Assembly: GCF_002192415.1 (NCBI RefSeq)
Contig: NZ_CP021780.1
Coordinates: 5,084,001-5,148,000 of the forward strand
From: Paenibacillus donghaensis
GTDB taxonomy: Bacteria > Bacillota > Bacilli > Paenibacillales > Paenibacillaceae
Length of the DNA stretch: 64,000 bases
Reading direction: 5' to 3'
Shown piece after piece: positions 1 to 9,470 of this stretch. The position numbers and the translations under genes were made by a program. Numbering within the stretch: position 1 is the stretch's first letter; each line of letters begins with the position of its first letter. The notes under the pieces are model-generated. The model searched no databases, was not told where the DNA came from, and was given only the letters and a program-made list of their open reading frames with translations.

Positions 1-3000
1 CTGTTCTGCCTGAACAATTTGTGCAGCAAGGGCCTCTTTGTCTGCATTTGGAAGACTCATATCTCCTTTGATTCGTTCAATTTCTTTCAGGAATAGATAA
101 TAGCTGCCTTGTGTGTATCCTTCAGGAGCAATTACATTTAAATTAACGTCGATCTTTAATGTATGAGTAGCTTCAAAACTGCCATTACTAACAATAAATA
201 CTATAGAATGTGAACCATAGTCTGCTTGAGTTGGCTTCCATTTAAATTGTCCTGTTGTAGAACTCAAAACAGCTCCAGCAGGAAGATTAGTCGCCACTTT
301 AAAAGTTAATGGAATTCCGGAGGTATCAGTGGCCATAATGTAATAGCTGTTCTCTTGTTTTGCTATCCATGCAAGAGATTCCTCAGGAGAAACAATTGGT
401 TTGCCAACCACCTTTATTGTTATTGTTCGAGAGGAACTCAAATTTCCAGATTTGGCTGTAAAGGTAACTTCAAAATTCCCTCCTTGATTAAGAGTAGGTG
501 TCCAGTTGAAAATTTGAGTTTCCGCATCAAAAACAGCACCTTCTGGAAGATTACGTACTCCATAGACAATCTCTGAAACTCCTCCTGAAGCTTTAACTTT
601 AAACTGAAGCGATTTGCCAGCAATCACATTCTGATCTGGAATAACATCCAATTTAGGCATACCTTCTATTAATACCAGACCATTAATTGCAAGTTGTAAA
701 CTTTCTGTAGCCGCCTCAATTTCCGGATCGGTTGTATCAACTTTTGACAGAACCTCTTTAGCATTCATTACCGCTTGTTCAAGCAGTGTTCTACTCTCAG
801 GCGTATGAACACTGTCCAATAATTCACTCTCTGCTCTATTAAGGAAATAACTTAAAAGAGTATCATCTTTAGCTATCTTATAAAACTCCAACTCTGCAAT
901 GTTTGTATTTCCTCCATGCGTATCGTTATAACGGAAATAACGATACTTATCAGTTGCTCCAAACTCACTTTTGTACCATTTAGCTTCATTTATCCCGTTT
1001 ATTACAAATATCGTATTCCAGTTTTGACCATCGTTTGATCCTTGAATTTGAGCTCCATTTATTCTCACTACACAGCAAGTTCGGGGTGAATATCGTACAG
1101 AATCTATTGATTTTTCATGGCCTTCTCCCAAATCTACCTGTATCCATCCTTTAGAGGATAAAGTATCCGTTCCTGTCGTTAGATCCCCGTCAAAGGCCAA
1201 CCAACCATTCTGTTCTGCCGTCCCAGTACCACCAGAACTTGACCAAATTTTATCAGAAGCTTTAACCATCGTAGGTTGTATATCCAGCTTCTTATTTAAC
1301 GTTTCACTAGATATCAGAGATTCTTGTGCTGTGTATAGATCTTTAATCAATTGCTCTTCATCATATTCTGGCTTTGTAAGTTCATCTTTCACACGGTTTA
1401 ACTCTTCAGTAAATAAATAATAACTAACTTTTGTATAATTCTCAGCAGGAAGACTCTCCAAGTAAGTTAGTAAAGTAACAATTGATTCTGCCTGAGTTTC
1501 TACTACAGAAGAAAACGTTTGAGTTCCATCGCCATCAACGGCCAACACCTTGTAATATGCTGTACCGTATCTTAATGTGTCCTTGTACGTTGTTTTATTT
1601 GTATCTTTTATGACTTCCGTCCATAGCGACCCTTCTTCAAGGTCGTACGTACCAGGTTTGAAAACCGGATCCGTTATACTAGCTTCCTGATTCATACTGC
1701 GATATACATAAAAGGAAGCTGCCTGTTTGGGTTTATTCCAATTCAAGGTGATCTGGTCCTTCACTTGTATTACATAAGCCTGTGGGGCTGCAAAAGGTAA
1801 CTCTTCAATAGATATATTACTAAACTGAGCTTCTCTAGAGGAAGTAACGCCGGCATGCAGCGCAGACGGAAATGGAGAAAATAACTTGTTCACAAACTCC
1901 CAATTCACTCCATCAATCGATATAAAAGCATTGATATAATGAGAATTGAAATCCCTAACCAATTTCAGATACGGATAATCTGCCACTTTGTATCCTTGTA
2001 AATGGGCGTTATAAGGACTTACTACTTCCCCAGACCACTGGTGAATCGAGTTTCGAGTACGATTTTGTAGAACTAGATTTCCTGATGAATCGGCTCCAAA
2101 ATAATAATACCGAGTATCTGCAGTCAGTTGATCGCGCAGCATAATTCCCGAGGCGTTTCCAGCGGCACTTTCAATTTTTGCGCTAATGGAAAAACTTCCA
2201 TAAACAGCTTGACTGACATAATGCATAGAATCATTAATGTCTCTTTTGTAAATGTTGTAATCTTCACCTTCTCCGAATCCAGTACCATTTGCATCTGTGA
2301 TTACAATCGAGCTATTATTTATTATTGAATCTCCCGTAGAAGTTCCAATATGATCCTCTCTCCATACAGATTGATTACTTTCTGATGAATATGCGCTCAA
2401 ATCAGCCTCAACTCTCCATGAATCTAAACCAGCGCCACTGTTATTTACTGCTGCGACTTTATAGTAATACTTATTTCCATTTTGAACATTCGTATCTTTG
2501 TAGAAAGTTCCTTGAACGTTTGTGGCGATAGCTTCATAGGAACCATTCTCTGAAGTTGATCGTTTCACCGTGTAGGTTTGACCTCCGGATGTCATTTTCC
2601 ATGAGAGAGCGACATAACCATTTCCGAGGATAGTATTTACAAAATCCACATGTGATGGTTTAGGTGCTATCTCTAAATCCGAAGCCAGTTTCAATACCAT
2701 AGCAGTTTTGGCAGGAATCGTTATCTTTCCATTAATGACTGAAATATTACTCCCTGAAACCAGATCTAATATAGCGCTACCTGATTGACCCTCTGGAAGA
2801 TCAACTTCAAACGTTTGCTTGTTTCCATATTCTTCACGAGTAGTATTAAAAATCATAAAGTATTTTCCATATCTCGCTGTCAATAAATCTGAATATCCTG
2901 AATACGGGCTATCCGCCTCATAATTATCTCTACTTACCTTACCCACCCCGGGCTGATAAGCAATTGGAGCTAGTTCACCAGCTAAAGCATTAGGAGCACC

Positions 3001-5448
3001 CGTGACATTATTAATTCGATCTGACTGAAAATCAATATTGATAATATCTGATCGGAGGCTATAATCGCTATACTGAAAAATGTTATCTGTCGCAATTTGA
3101 ACAATGTTCTCATAATCCCCATTCATTACATGCAAACGCCCTGTAGCTGTGAGTCCACGATTACGATAGAACAATGAACCAAAAATACGAGAATCTCCAT
3201 CTCGAATTGAAAGAAACATATTGTCAATATCAGCCCATGCAAATTGCTCGTAATCTTCGGGATTCACTCCTAAAGTTTCAATCTCACTTTGAGTATAGTA
3301 GTCAAAATCTGTTTGTGGGTGCACAACTCCGGCCATTAACTGGTTATTAAACCGGTCATAGTCGGCACGAGTTTCCGTTAAATACTTATAAGTATCCGCT
3401 ACCCTGTAATCAATTGTATTCTTTATTGAACTGAAATTATTAAATAATTGATTATCTTGTATTTGCTGTTGAGCATACCCTGCTGCTTCGGACGCATACG
3501 ACCAGTATTTTTCCCAATCCGGTGATTCATAGCGCAAAGCGTTATCTGACATTTGTTTTTCCAGTGATGCAAATAATAAAGCTGTGCCTGCACCTACTCT
3601 GGTTGCATAAGAATAAAATCCTGTCAAAGATTCATTACGTTCATCAACCACTTGCTCTGCACGCATAATGCGTTTCCCGTTATCATCCAACTCAGTGTAT
3701 CGCGTATAACCACGTGCATGAATACTCTGAAGTGATATTTTAAGGAGCTCGTCGTTCAGCGCCTCATCACCCTCATGATTTAACGTTCTGTAGAAATATT
3801 CCGCTAAATAATTAGCTGCCTCTCCATAATTAGCTACATATGTGTTCTCTCTGGTAAGTCCAGCTTCAGTAATCCCTGTGTAGTGTTCACCGTAAGGTTT
3901 GCGACGAACCACTTCTCCATTAACATCCAGCTTGCTTTTAGCCAGTCCTTTTCCTACAATTTGAATCACATCATCGGTAAAAACGGCAGTTGTATCATGA
4001 TAAAAGAGTGAGTGATACAAATCCAATTCCTCTCCGTTAGGACCGACCAAGACTTCTTCGCCCAAAAATGGTCTTGCACCTGCTGTTTCCAGCAGAATCT
4101 GATGACTCCGTTCCTTTCCCTCATAGAATGAGGAACCTACCATTCTAAGCCCTTCATGGGATTTCCATGCTCCCTCATACGTATAAAGAACTTGATTGTA
4201 AATGTAAGATAGTCTTGAGCGGGAAAAGTCAAAATTAGCCTTTAAAACTCGCTCCCAAGCCTCACGACGAGTCAATTCTCCACCATTCCAGTCAACTCCT
4301 GCAAGAGAGGTAACTCCTTCGATTGTACCAGTTACAAATGGCTCGTCAAGAAATTCATCAAAAGCTTGCTGCCCATAAATCTCATCATCTTTGATTAAAT
4401 TTTCTACAATATATAAAGCTTCACCAAGTGCACCGTAATAACCACCCCAGTCCCCCTGGTGACCACCACGTAATACATTTTTTGTGTTTCCATAATAATC
4501 TTTCGTGTGATTATCAATAACTTTAAAGATACGTTCAAGTGCAGCTTTTTTCTGTTGAGGAGTTTGTGCTGGTGTCCAGTCTGCAAGTAAAGCCATTGAA
4601 TAGAATCTCAACTCATCTACATATTTTACAATGGATACCTTTGCAGTAGGTGAATTATCTATTTTTGCGGAAAGATCATTAAATTTATTGATTTGATCGG
4701 TAGTATATTGGTTAATAATTGCTTCCTTATCTGCTTCTGAAATATCCGCTGCAAGAATCTCTGATGGAATTTTCGATAATTTCTCTCCTTGTGTTTCTCC
4801 CTCTACACTAAAATAAGCTTGATTGTGTGTGTATGCATTGTAATATCCTCTAGATGAAGTAGTTATATTGCTGGTACTCTGAGTTTTAATCGTTATTTCC
4901 ACTACATCCTTACCATATGTTGACTCTAAAGGTAGCATAGTCGTCACGTAGAAAAAACGGTCTCGTAGAGTCCACCCTTTATTAATCGCTTGGTAATCGC
5001 CATGACTGATGAAGCCTACACGTTCCCCATTGATTTCAATGATTGAATTACCAGACGAAGCTTCCGCACCTGCAAACTTAACAGATAAATAATTTCGAAG
5101 ATAGGGGTCTACCTTCATGTTAAACGTTAGATCACCACTTTGCCATTCAACCGGATCTAGTGGTTCAGAAACACGGGCAGATTCCCCTAAAAATCCAGAG
5201 ACAACCCTTGTTGATTCCCCTGTATAATTGTGAACGCTTTCAGAATCTGGATTACCGAAAATTATTTTATCCAAATAACCATCATCTTGAATGTTCTCAC
5301 TCTGTACTTTTTCCGCACTGGCTTCTTGTAGAACGTTAGGTGAAATCAAAGGAAGGATTAAGACCAAAACAAGACAACAAAACCATATTTTCCTTGCATT
5401 ATGCAATATTTTCGATTGTTTTTTGCCCACTGTAATTTGAATATTCAA
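1..5448 (-). CDS. Giant secreted multidomain protein, probable polysaccharide-active enzyme (3' end outside window)
   Basis: The frame is open for 1816 codons from TTG 5448 to the left edge with no stop. AAGGAG lies about 9 nt upstream, and an in-frame TAA further upstream fixes the start region. Residues 1-45 form a signal peptide: basic start, hydrophobic stretch around WFCCLVLVLILPL, then an Ala-rich site. Residues about 50-900 are a helix-rich region with Trp/Gly and Asn/His motifs (HQGDWGGYYGALGEA; LYHSLFYHDTTAVFTDD) followed by a beta-rich part. The layout resembles alpha-toroid plus beta-sandwich lyases, but I cannot assign a family. Then come FN3 (about 920-1010), a LamG/concanavalin-like domain (about 1015-1200), a second FN3, helical FIVAR-like repeats, an F5/8 type C discoidin domain (about 1387-1517) and two putative Ig domains (from about 1597 and 1677). 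GH28 lies upstream on the same strand. Secretion and modularity are read from sequence; the catalytic role is inference. Confidence 0.85.
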   Translation of the reverse strand, partial: MNIQITVGKKQSKILHNARKIWFCCLVLVLILPLISPNVLQEASAEKVQSENIQDDGYLDKIIFGNPDSESVHNYTGESTRVVSGFLGESARVSEPLDPVEWQSGDLTFNMKVDPYLRNYLSVKFAGAEASSGNSIIEINGERVGFISHGDYQAINKGWTLRDRFFYVTTMLPLESTYGKDVVEITIKTQSTSNITTSSRGYYNAYTHNQAYFSVEGETQGEKLSKIPSEILAADISEADKEAIINQYTTDQINKFNDLSAKIDNSPTAKVSIVKYVDELRFYSMALLADWTPAQTPQQKKAALERIFKVIDNHTKDYYGNTKNVLRGGHQGDWGGYYGALGEALYIVENLIKDDEIYGQQAFDEFLDEPFVTGTIEGVTSLAGVDWNGGELTRREAWERVLKANFDFSRSRLSYIYNQVLYTYEGAWKSHEGLRMVGSSFYEGKERSHQILLETAGARPFLGEEVLVGPNGEELDLYHSLFYHDTTAVFTDDVIQIVGKGLAKSKLDVNGEVVRRKPYGEHYTGITEAGLTRENTYVANYGEAANYLAEYFYRTLNHEGDEALNDELLKISLQSIHARGYTRYTELDDNGKRIMRAEQVVDERNESLTGFYSYATRVGAGTALLFASLEKQMSDNALRYESPDWEKYWSYASEAAGYAQQQIQDNQLFNNFSSIKNTIDYRVADTYKYLTETRADYDRFNNQLMAGVVHPQTDFDYYTQSEIETLGVNPEDYEQFAWADIDNMFLSIRDGDSRIFGSLFYRNRGLTATGRLHVMNGDYENIVQIATDNIFQYSDYSLRSDIINIDFQSDRINNVTGAPNALAGELAPIAYQPGVGKVSRDNYEADSPYSGYSDLLTARYGKYFMIFNTTREEYGNKQTFEVDLPEGQSGSAILDLVSGSNISVINGKITIPAKTAMVLKLASDLEIAPKPSHVDFVNTILGNGYVALSWKMTSGGQTYTVKRSTSENGSYEAIATNVQGTFYKDTNVQNGNKYYYKVAAVNNSGAGLDSWRVEADLSAYSSESNQSVWREDHIGTSTGDSIINNSSIVITDANGTGFGEGEDYNIYKRDINDSMHYVSQAVYGSFSISAKIESAAGNASGIMLRDQLTADTRYYYFGADSSGNLVLQNRTRNSIHQWSGEVVSPYNAHLQGYKVADYPYLKLVRDFNSHYINAFISIDGVNWEFVNKLFSPFPSALHAGVTSSREAQFSNISIEELPFAAPQAYVIQVKDQITLNWNKPKQAASFYVYRSMNQEASITDPVFKPGTYDLEEGSLWTEVIKDTNKTTYKDTLRYGTAYYKVLAVDGDGTQTFSSVVETQAESIVTLLTYLESLPAENYTKVSYYLFTEELNRVKDELTKPEYDEEQLIKDLYTAQESLISSETLNKKLDIQPTMVKASDKIWSSSGGTGTAEQNGWLAFDGDLTTGTDTLSSKGWIQVDLGEGHEKSIDSVRYSPRTCCVVRINGAQIQGSNDGQNWNTIFVINGINEAKWYKSEFGATDKYRYFRYNDTHGGNTNIAELEFYKIAKDDTLLSYFLNRAESELLDSVHTPESRTLLEQAVMNAKEVLSKVDTTDPEIEAATESLQLAINGLVLIEGMPKLDVIPDQNVIAGKSLQFKVKASGGVSEIVYGVRNLPEGAVFDAETQIFNWTPTLNQGGNFEVTFTAKSGNLSSSRTITIKVVGKPIVSPEESLAWIAKQENSYYIMATDTSGIPLTFKVATNLPAGAVLSSTTGQFKWKPTQADYGSHSIVFIVSNGSFEATHTLKIDVNLNVIAPEGYTQGSYYLFLKEIERIKGDMSLPNADKEALAAQIVQAEQ

Positions 5449-5485
5449 ATATTTCAACTCCTTCTGAAATTTGATTTCCAAAACA

Positions 5486-5506
5486 AATATAGAGCGCTTC
5501 CATTAT
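5486..5506 (-). promoter_or_regulatory. cre-like operator candidate upstream of the giant secreted protein
   Basis: On the minus strand the sequence TGGAAGCGCTCTAT lies about 40 bp before the TTG start. It resembles the CcpA/LacI-type catabolite-responsive element core (TGNAANCGNT). Similar GAAAGCGCT motifs sit near 17.5 kb. No binding evidence is available. Confidence 0.3.
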
Positions 5507-5530
5507 TACTTGTAACATTCACTTCGAATT

Positions 5531-5568
5531 CCCATACAGAATGATTTCATGTCTCCATTCTGTATGGG
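5531..5568. repeat. Perfect 13-bp inverted repeat (hairpin) between GH28 and the giant secreted protein
   Basis: Arms CCCATACAGAATG (5531-5543) and CATTCTGTATGGG (5556-5568) enclose a 12-nt loop. It lies downstream of the GH28 stop and upstream of the TTG start of the secreted protein. No T-tract follows on either strand, so it is not a classical intrinsic terminator. It could be a regulatory hairpin, an mRNA processing site or an operator. Confidence 0.6.
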
Positions 5569-5651
5569 TAAAGATAATTTCCATTTAATCGATGGTTACC
5601 GGTGATTCAGTTTTATCATCGTCACCTCCTTAATCGGAATATACTATCATT

Positions 5652-7091
5652 TCAAGCTTCGAAAGATACCCCTTTGACAAAGTCATTAATCTCAATCATT
5701 CCTTGTTCAGGCCGGAGAATTAATTTATCATTTACTGTAAGTCGAGTGAACCTCACATTATTAATTGTTCGTTCATCATCGTATCCAAAAATTTGACTAT
5801 AATTTTTGGTTTCACCATGATACGTTATATCCTCAAAATAAATATTTTCAATTCGGTAACCTGGAACAGGATTATAAGCCTTATTAAAAATAACTCTTAG
5901 GTCAATTAGTCTGCCTAGTTCAAAATGTTCGATGCGAATATTTCGATACACCACATCTCTGACGGTATTATAATCTCCAGCATTAATTGCCATTGCTCCC
6001 ATATAATTAAATTGAGGTTCATGATGCTCTAGAATATCGATGTTGTCAAAGAGGATATCAGAAATGGTATCACCATTTCCGCGGTGGTTGCCATGAGTTC
6101 CAATCATTAGAGGATGAGCAACATCCGCCCAAAATACTGAATTACGCACGCTAATATGCCTGGTATCACCATTAAAATCCCATCGCGACCCATATATAGC
6201 AATACAATCATCCGATGTACGCAGAAATACATCTTCAATATTAATATGTGAGCAGGACATCATATCAATGCCATCGGACCATCCCCGTGTACTGAAGGAT
6301 TTGAAATTTCGGATGTCGACATAATGAGATTGTCCTAAGTAAATGCTATAGTGCGGAGGATCGAGCGCGATGATCCCCTCTACCACTATCTTCTCTGAGA
6401 AGACAATTCGTATACCACGAAAAGCAGAGAAGCGATGAAAATCAGATAAATATAGTATTCCTCTGCCACGTATGGTGACATCTTTAACGCGATCACAAAC
6501 AAGTGAGCCTACGACGATAGCACCGCCAGCAATATATACGGTTTTCCCTGAGGGTATATTCAGCAAAGTCTCCTCCAAATAATGCATCCCGGGAGCAAAA
6601 TAGATGGTGTCCGGTGCCTGGCCTCCTTCAATTTTTGGGGTTGCCATCATGCGATAAATATCTTCCGTTCGGTGTATGGCTGGATTAATCAGAAGGACAT
6701 TTGCATCAACTGGGCTTGGTGCATCTTCTTCACAAGGATTAGCGAAAAGATGTAAATTATAAAATCGATCTCCGTTAATCTCTATCGATAGTTTCTGTGG
6801 CCGATCCAAGGTAAATATAATGCTTTGATCCGTGTGCTCAAATGGAATACTCGCAGATAATGGACGAATAACCGCTTCATGAATTGGCCGCTTAATGCTG
6901 TCTACCTTTACTTCCACCTGCCCCTCCATATCAAAGTACACCATAGATGACTGCCGGACATGATGCATATCCACTTTAACTTCATAAACAAATAACTGTT
7001 CCCAAGGACGCCCGGAATTCCTTACAAAGACCCTAAAATCATCCTTGCTCACTGCGCCTGAGGGGGCAGTATAAATATTGATTTTATCCAT
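5652..7091 (-). CDS. Glycoside hydrolase family 28 (polygalacturonase/pectinase-like) protein
   Basis: 479 residues when started at ATG 7091, which has GGAGGG 4 nt upstream; the frame stays open for 47 more codons but those lack family character. The protein is a right-handed beta-helix with repeated Ile/Val/Asn-rich strands. GH28-like acidic motifs are visible: SDGID near residue 274, TSDDC near 293 and GTHG near 330, the expected order of the Asp catalytic residues and the His. I see no signal peptide, so it probably acts in the cytoplasm on imported oligogalacturonides or related glycans. Known family role: hydrolysis of alpha-linked galacturonan or related pectic linkages. It is upstream of the giant secreted protein on the same strand. 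Exact substrate unknown. Confidence 0.85.
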   Translation of the reverse strand: MDKINIYTAPSGAVSKDDFRVFVRNSGRPWEQLFVYEVKVDMHHVRQSSMVYFDMEGQVEVKVDSIKRPIHEAVIRPLSASIPFEHTDQSIIFTLDRPQKLSIEINGDRFYNLHLFANPCEEDAPSPVDANVLLINPAIHRTEDIYRMMATPKIEGGQAPDTIYFAPGMHYLEETLLNIPSGKTVYIAGGAIVVGSLVCDRVKDVTIRGRGILYLSDFHRFSAFRGIRIVFSEKIVVEGIIALDPPHYSIYLGQSHYVDIRNFKSFSTRGWSDGIDMMSCSHINIEDVFLRTSDDCIAIYGSRWDFNGDTRHISVRNSVFWADVAHPLMIGTHGNHRGNGDTISDILFDNIDILEHHEPQFNYMGAMAINAGDYNTVRDVVYRNIRIEHFELGRLIDLRVIFNKAYNPVPGYRIENIYFEDITYHGETKNYSQIFGYDDERTINNVRFTRLTVNDKLILRPEQGMIEINDFVKGVSFEA

Positions 7092-7439
7092 TTTCCCTCC
7101 ATACCGTCGCTTATTTGATAGCGTTTCCAAGTTGGTAAGCTCCTTACATCTTCCATTCCTGTTTTGACACGCATATTTTAACATTCTCAAACATTCAGTA
7201 TAAATAACACATTTAAAAGATTTCTTATACATTCATGTGGAATTCTCACTGGAATCCTACTATTTACTCTTCTACATAGCATTTACGTTAAAAAAATATG
7301 AAATGCTCATTCAGGTTCCCTTTAAAGATTCCCTAAAGTATTTTCAGCAAATTTCAAACTAATTTAACATATTCAATTTTTTTACAAAGTAAAACGGTCC
7401 GAATAATAATCGAACCGTTTTCTTTGTTAACTTTAAGGA
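7092..7439. other. Intergenic region between GH28 and the Zn alcohol dehydrogenase
   Basis: AT-rich 348-bp gap. It contains the dehydrogenase terminator at 7391-7421 and presumably the minus-strand promoter of the GH28 gene. I could not place convincing -35/-10 hexamers or any other gene. Confidence 0.5.
7391..7421 (-). terminator. Intrinsic terminator after the oxidative module
   Basis: Arms AAAACGGTCCG and CGAACCGTTTT pair with one G-T wobble around a 9-nt AT loop. On the minus strand the stem ends in TTTT about 20 bp after the dehydrogenase stop codon. Confidence 0.7.
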
Positions 7440-8462
7440 TCAATCTCCAACCTCAACCAGCGCCTTAATTACCTTGGACTCCGGTTTTAGCCAATTTTCG
7501 AATTCGCTGATCATTCCCCCAAATGCAGTGCGGTGTGTAATGTAGCCGTTCATTTCGATATATCCTGAGGAAATTGCATCCAGCACCCGGTCAAAATCTT
7601 CCTTGGTCGCATTTCGGCTGCCCATTAAGGTCATTTCACGGCTGTGAAAATCTGGATCGCTAAAGGTAATATCGCTTTTGACGAGTCCGACATACACGAG
7701 CGAACCACCATGCGCCACTAGGCCGAAAGCATCTGTCATAGACTTGGCATTCCCTGTAGCATCAATGACGACAGATGCCAAATTGCCTTCTGTGAGTTCC
7801 GCGAGCTGCTCCTTGGGCCGCAGCAGCGCATTTAACGTATACTCTGACTTAGCCCAGGATTTACAGAAAGCAAGCCGTTCCTCATTCACATCCATCGCGA
7901 TTACCTTTGCTCCGGCATATCGGGCTAGAGCCATTACACCAAGCCCGATGGGACCTGCGCCGATAACCAGAGCCGTATCGCCTGCCGAAATCCCCGAGCG
8001 GCGGACCGCATGTGCACCGATTGCCAAGGGTTCCAGCATCGCAGACTGATCCAGAGTTAAGCCCTCTGTCTTAATCAGATGGTCTATGGGAATGGAAACG
8101 CGTTCACGCATGCCCCCATCGATATGAACACCGAACACCTTCATGTTCTTGCAGCAGTTCGTTTTGCCGCTGCGACAAGCCGAACACTCGCCGCAGTGCA
8201 TATAAGGTACAATGCTGACCTGATCTCCCTGATGTAGTCCGGCTTCATTTCCCCCAATTGCGTCAATTATTCCAGCCAGCTCATGGCCCAGCACACGCGG
8301 ATAGCTGAAATAAGGTTGATTACCCTGATAAGCATGCAGATCTGTTCCGCAAATGCCTATACGGCGGATTTGCACAATCGCCTGTCCTGCTTCAAGTACA
8401 GGCTCCTCTAGATCATCTCGGAAAATAAACTTGCCCACTTCCTCACAGACAATACCTTTCAT
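7440..8462 (-). CDS. Zinc-dependent alcohol dehydrogenase (MDR family), sugar-acid/polyol type
   Basis: 340 residues, normal for the medium-chain dehydrogenase family. Catalytic zinc ligands are C38 (GICGTD), H60 and E61 (GHE). Structural zinc cysteines are near 90, 93, 96 and 103/104. The Rossmann motif GAGPIGLG lies near residue 168. Its ATG overlaps the stop of the aldo-keto reductase gene (TAATG), showing tight co-transcription. Members oxidise sugar alcohols, aldonates or related hydroxyls with NAD(P)+. Beside an L-fucose/L-galactose dehydrogenase and a lactonase it plausibly oxidises the aldonate or a keto-deoxy product. The reaction is inference; the family is secure. Confidence 0.85.
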   Translation of the reverse strand: MKGIVCEEVGKFIFRDDLEEPVLEAGQAIVQIRRIGICGTDLHAYQGNQPYFSYPRVLGHELAGIIDAIGGNEAGLHQGDQVSIVPYMHCGECSACRSGKTNCCKNMKVFGVHIDGGMRERVSIPIDHLIKTEGLTLDQSAMLEPLAIGAHAVRRSGISAGDTALVIGAGPIGLGVMALARYAGAKVIAMDVNEERLAFCKSWAKSEYTLNALLRPKEQLAELTEGNLASVVIDATGNAKSMTDAFGLVAHGGSLVYVGLVKSDITFSDPDFHSREMTLMGSRNATKEDFDRVLDAISSGYIEMNGYITHRTAFGGMISEFENWLKPESKVIKALVEVGD

Positions 8463-9427
8463 TATACGGTACCACTCCCTTCACCTAGGGCAAGCTGTCC
8501 ATTATATTCAGGCCGTCCACTCACCCAAGTGTCGTTATGGAACGGTTCCAGAATTCCCAGTACTTCCTTAAGCAACACTCTATCGAGCGGCTCGTCCGTC
8601 CAGGCAGCATTCTTGATGATATTGTCCGGATTGGCCGTACTCACCAGTGTAGTTGGAATGTCTTCATGCTCCGTTGAATATTGAATCGCCAGCTTCGCGA
8701 TATCAGCACCTTGAGCGGCGCAGTATTCTGCGGCCTTCCGGCAAACTAGTTTCAGTTCCCGGCTTGCCGGATGCCAATCAGCTGTCTCACGGGTGCTCAG
8801 CAGTCCCATGGACAGCGGCGAAGCATTGACCAGCCCCACGCCTCTTTGATTCAACAGCGGCAGAAGATTTAGAAGCGAATTATCATTTAAAGAATAATGA
8901 CAATAGGATAGAATGGCATCCGCTTCAATCTGTGGAAGCAGTGTTTCGAATAACTGCAGCGGTAAGCCGCTAATTCCGCAGAAGCGGATCTTTCCCTGTT
9001 CCTTCAGCTTGTGAAGCGCTGGTACAGCCTCTTCTAGAATAATCCGGGCCGGTACGAACTCTATATCATGCAGGAACAGAATATCCAAATAATCCGTATG
9101 CAAACGCGCCAGGCTCTCTTCTACACTGCTGAAGATTCTTGCTCCACTGAAATCGAAGCTGTCCTGACCATAACGTCCTGCCTTAGAAGAGAGCAGAAAC
9201 TTATCGCGCGGCAGCTGCCCGACTGCTTTGCCCAGCACAGTCTCCGCCTTGTTCAACCCATAATAAGGCGATACATCGATATAATTAATGCCTGCATCAA
9301 TAGCCGCATGTACCGTTCGTACGCTCTCATGATCATCTGTCTGATGGAACACGGAGCCTAGCGAAGATGCGCCGAAGCTGAGTGCGGAAACCTCCAGCCC
9401 TGTATTTCCTAATTTACGGTATTTCAT
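8462..9427 (-). CDS. Aldo/keto reductase, L-galactose/L-fucose dehydrogenase-like
   Basis: 321 residues. The family catalytic tetrad is visible: D51 and Y56 (DVSPYYG), K82 (SSKAGRYG) and H120 (LFLHD). Along much of its length it matches what I recall of plant L-galactose dehydrogenase, for example LGNTGL, FGAS.LGSVF, FDFS, ILSYCHY, ASPLSMGLL and WHPAS. Those enzymes oxidise the C1 hydroxyl of L-galactose, or of L-fucose in related bacterial proteins, to the lactone. The downstream dehydrogenase overlaps it by 1 nt and a lactonase lies 43 nt upstream, fitting sugar to lactone to aldonate. Specificity between L-fucose and L-galactose cannot be told from sequence; the nearby alpha-L-fucosidase favours L-fucose. 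Confidence 0.85.
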   Translation of the reverse strand: MKYRKLGNTGLEVSALSFGASSLGSVFHQTDDHESVRTVHAAIDAGINYIDVSPYYGLNKAETVLGKAVGQLPRDKFLLSSKAGRYGQDSFDFSGARIFSSVEESLARLHTDYLDILFLHDIEFVPARIILEEAVPALHKLKEQGKIRFCGISGLPLQLFETLLPQIEADAILSYCHYSLNDNSLLNLLPLLNQRGVGLVNASPLSMGLLSTRETADWHPASRELKLVCRKAAEYCAAQGADIAKLAIQYSTEHEDIPTTLVSTANPDNIIKNAAWTDEPLDRVLLKEVLGILEPFHNDTWVSGRPEYNGQLALGEGSGTV

Positions 9428-9470
9428 TACAGAATCACCCCATCCTTAAATATAACTATTTCATTAAGCT

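Noticed and set aside
438..623. Minus-strand 61-residue ORF and the plus-strand ORF over it
   Set aside because: Out-of-frame shadows of the long secreted-protein frame that covers 1-5448.
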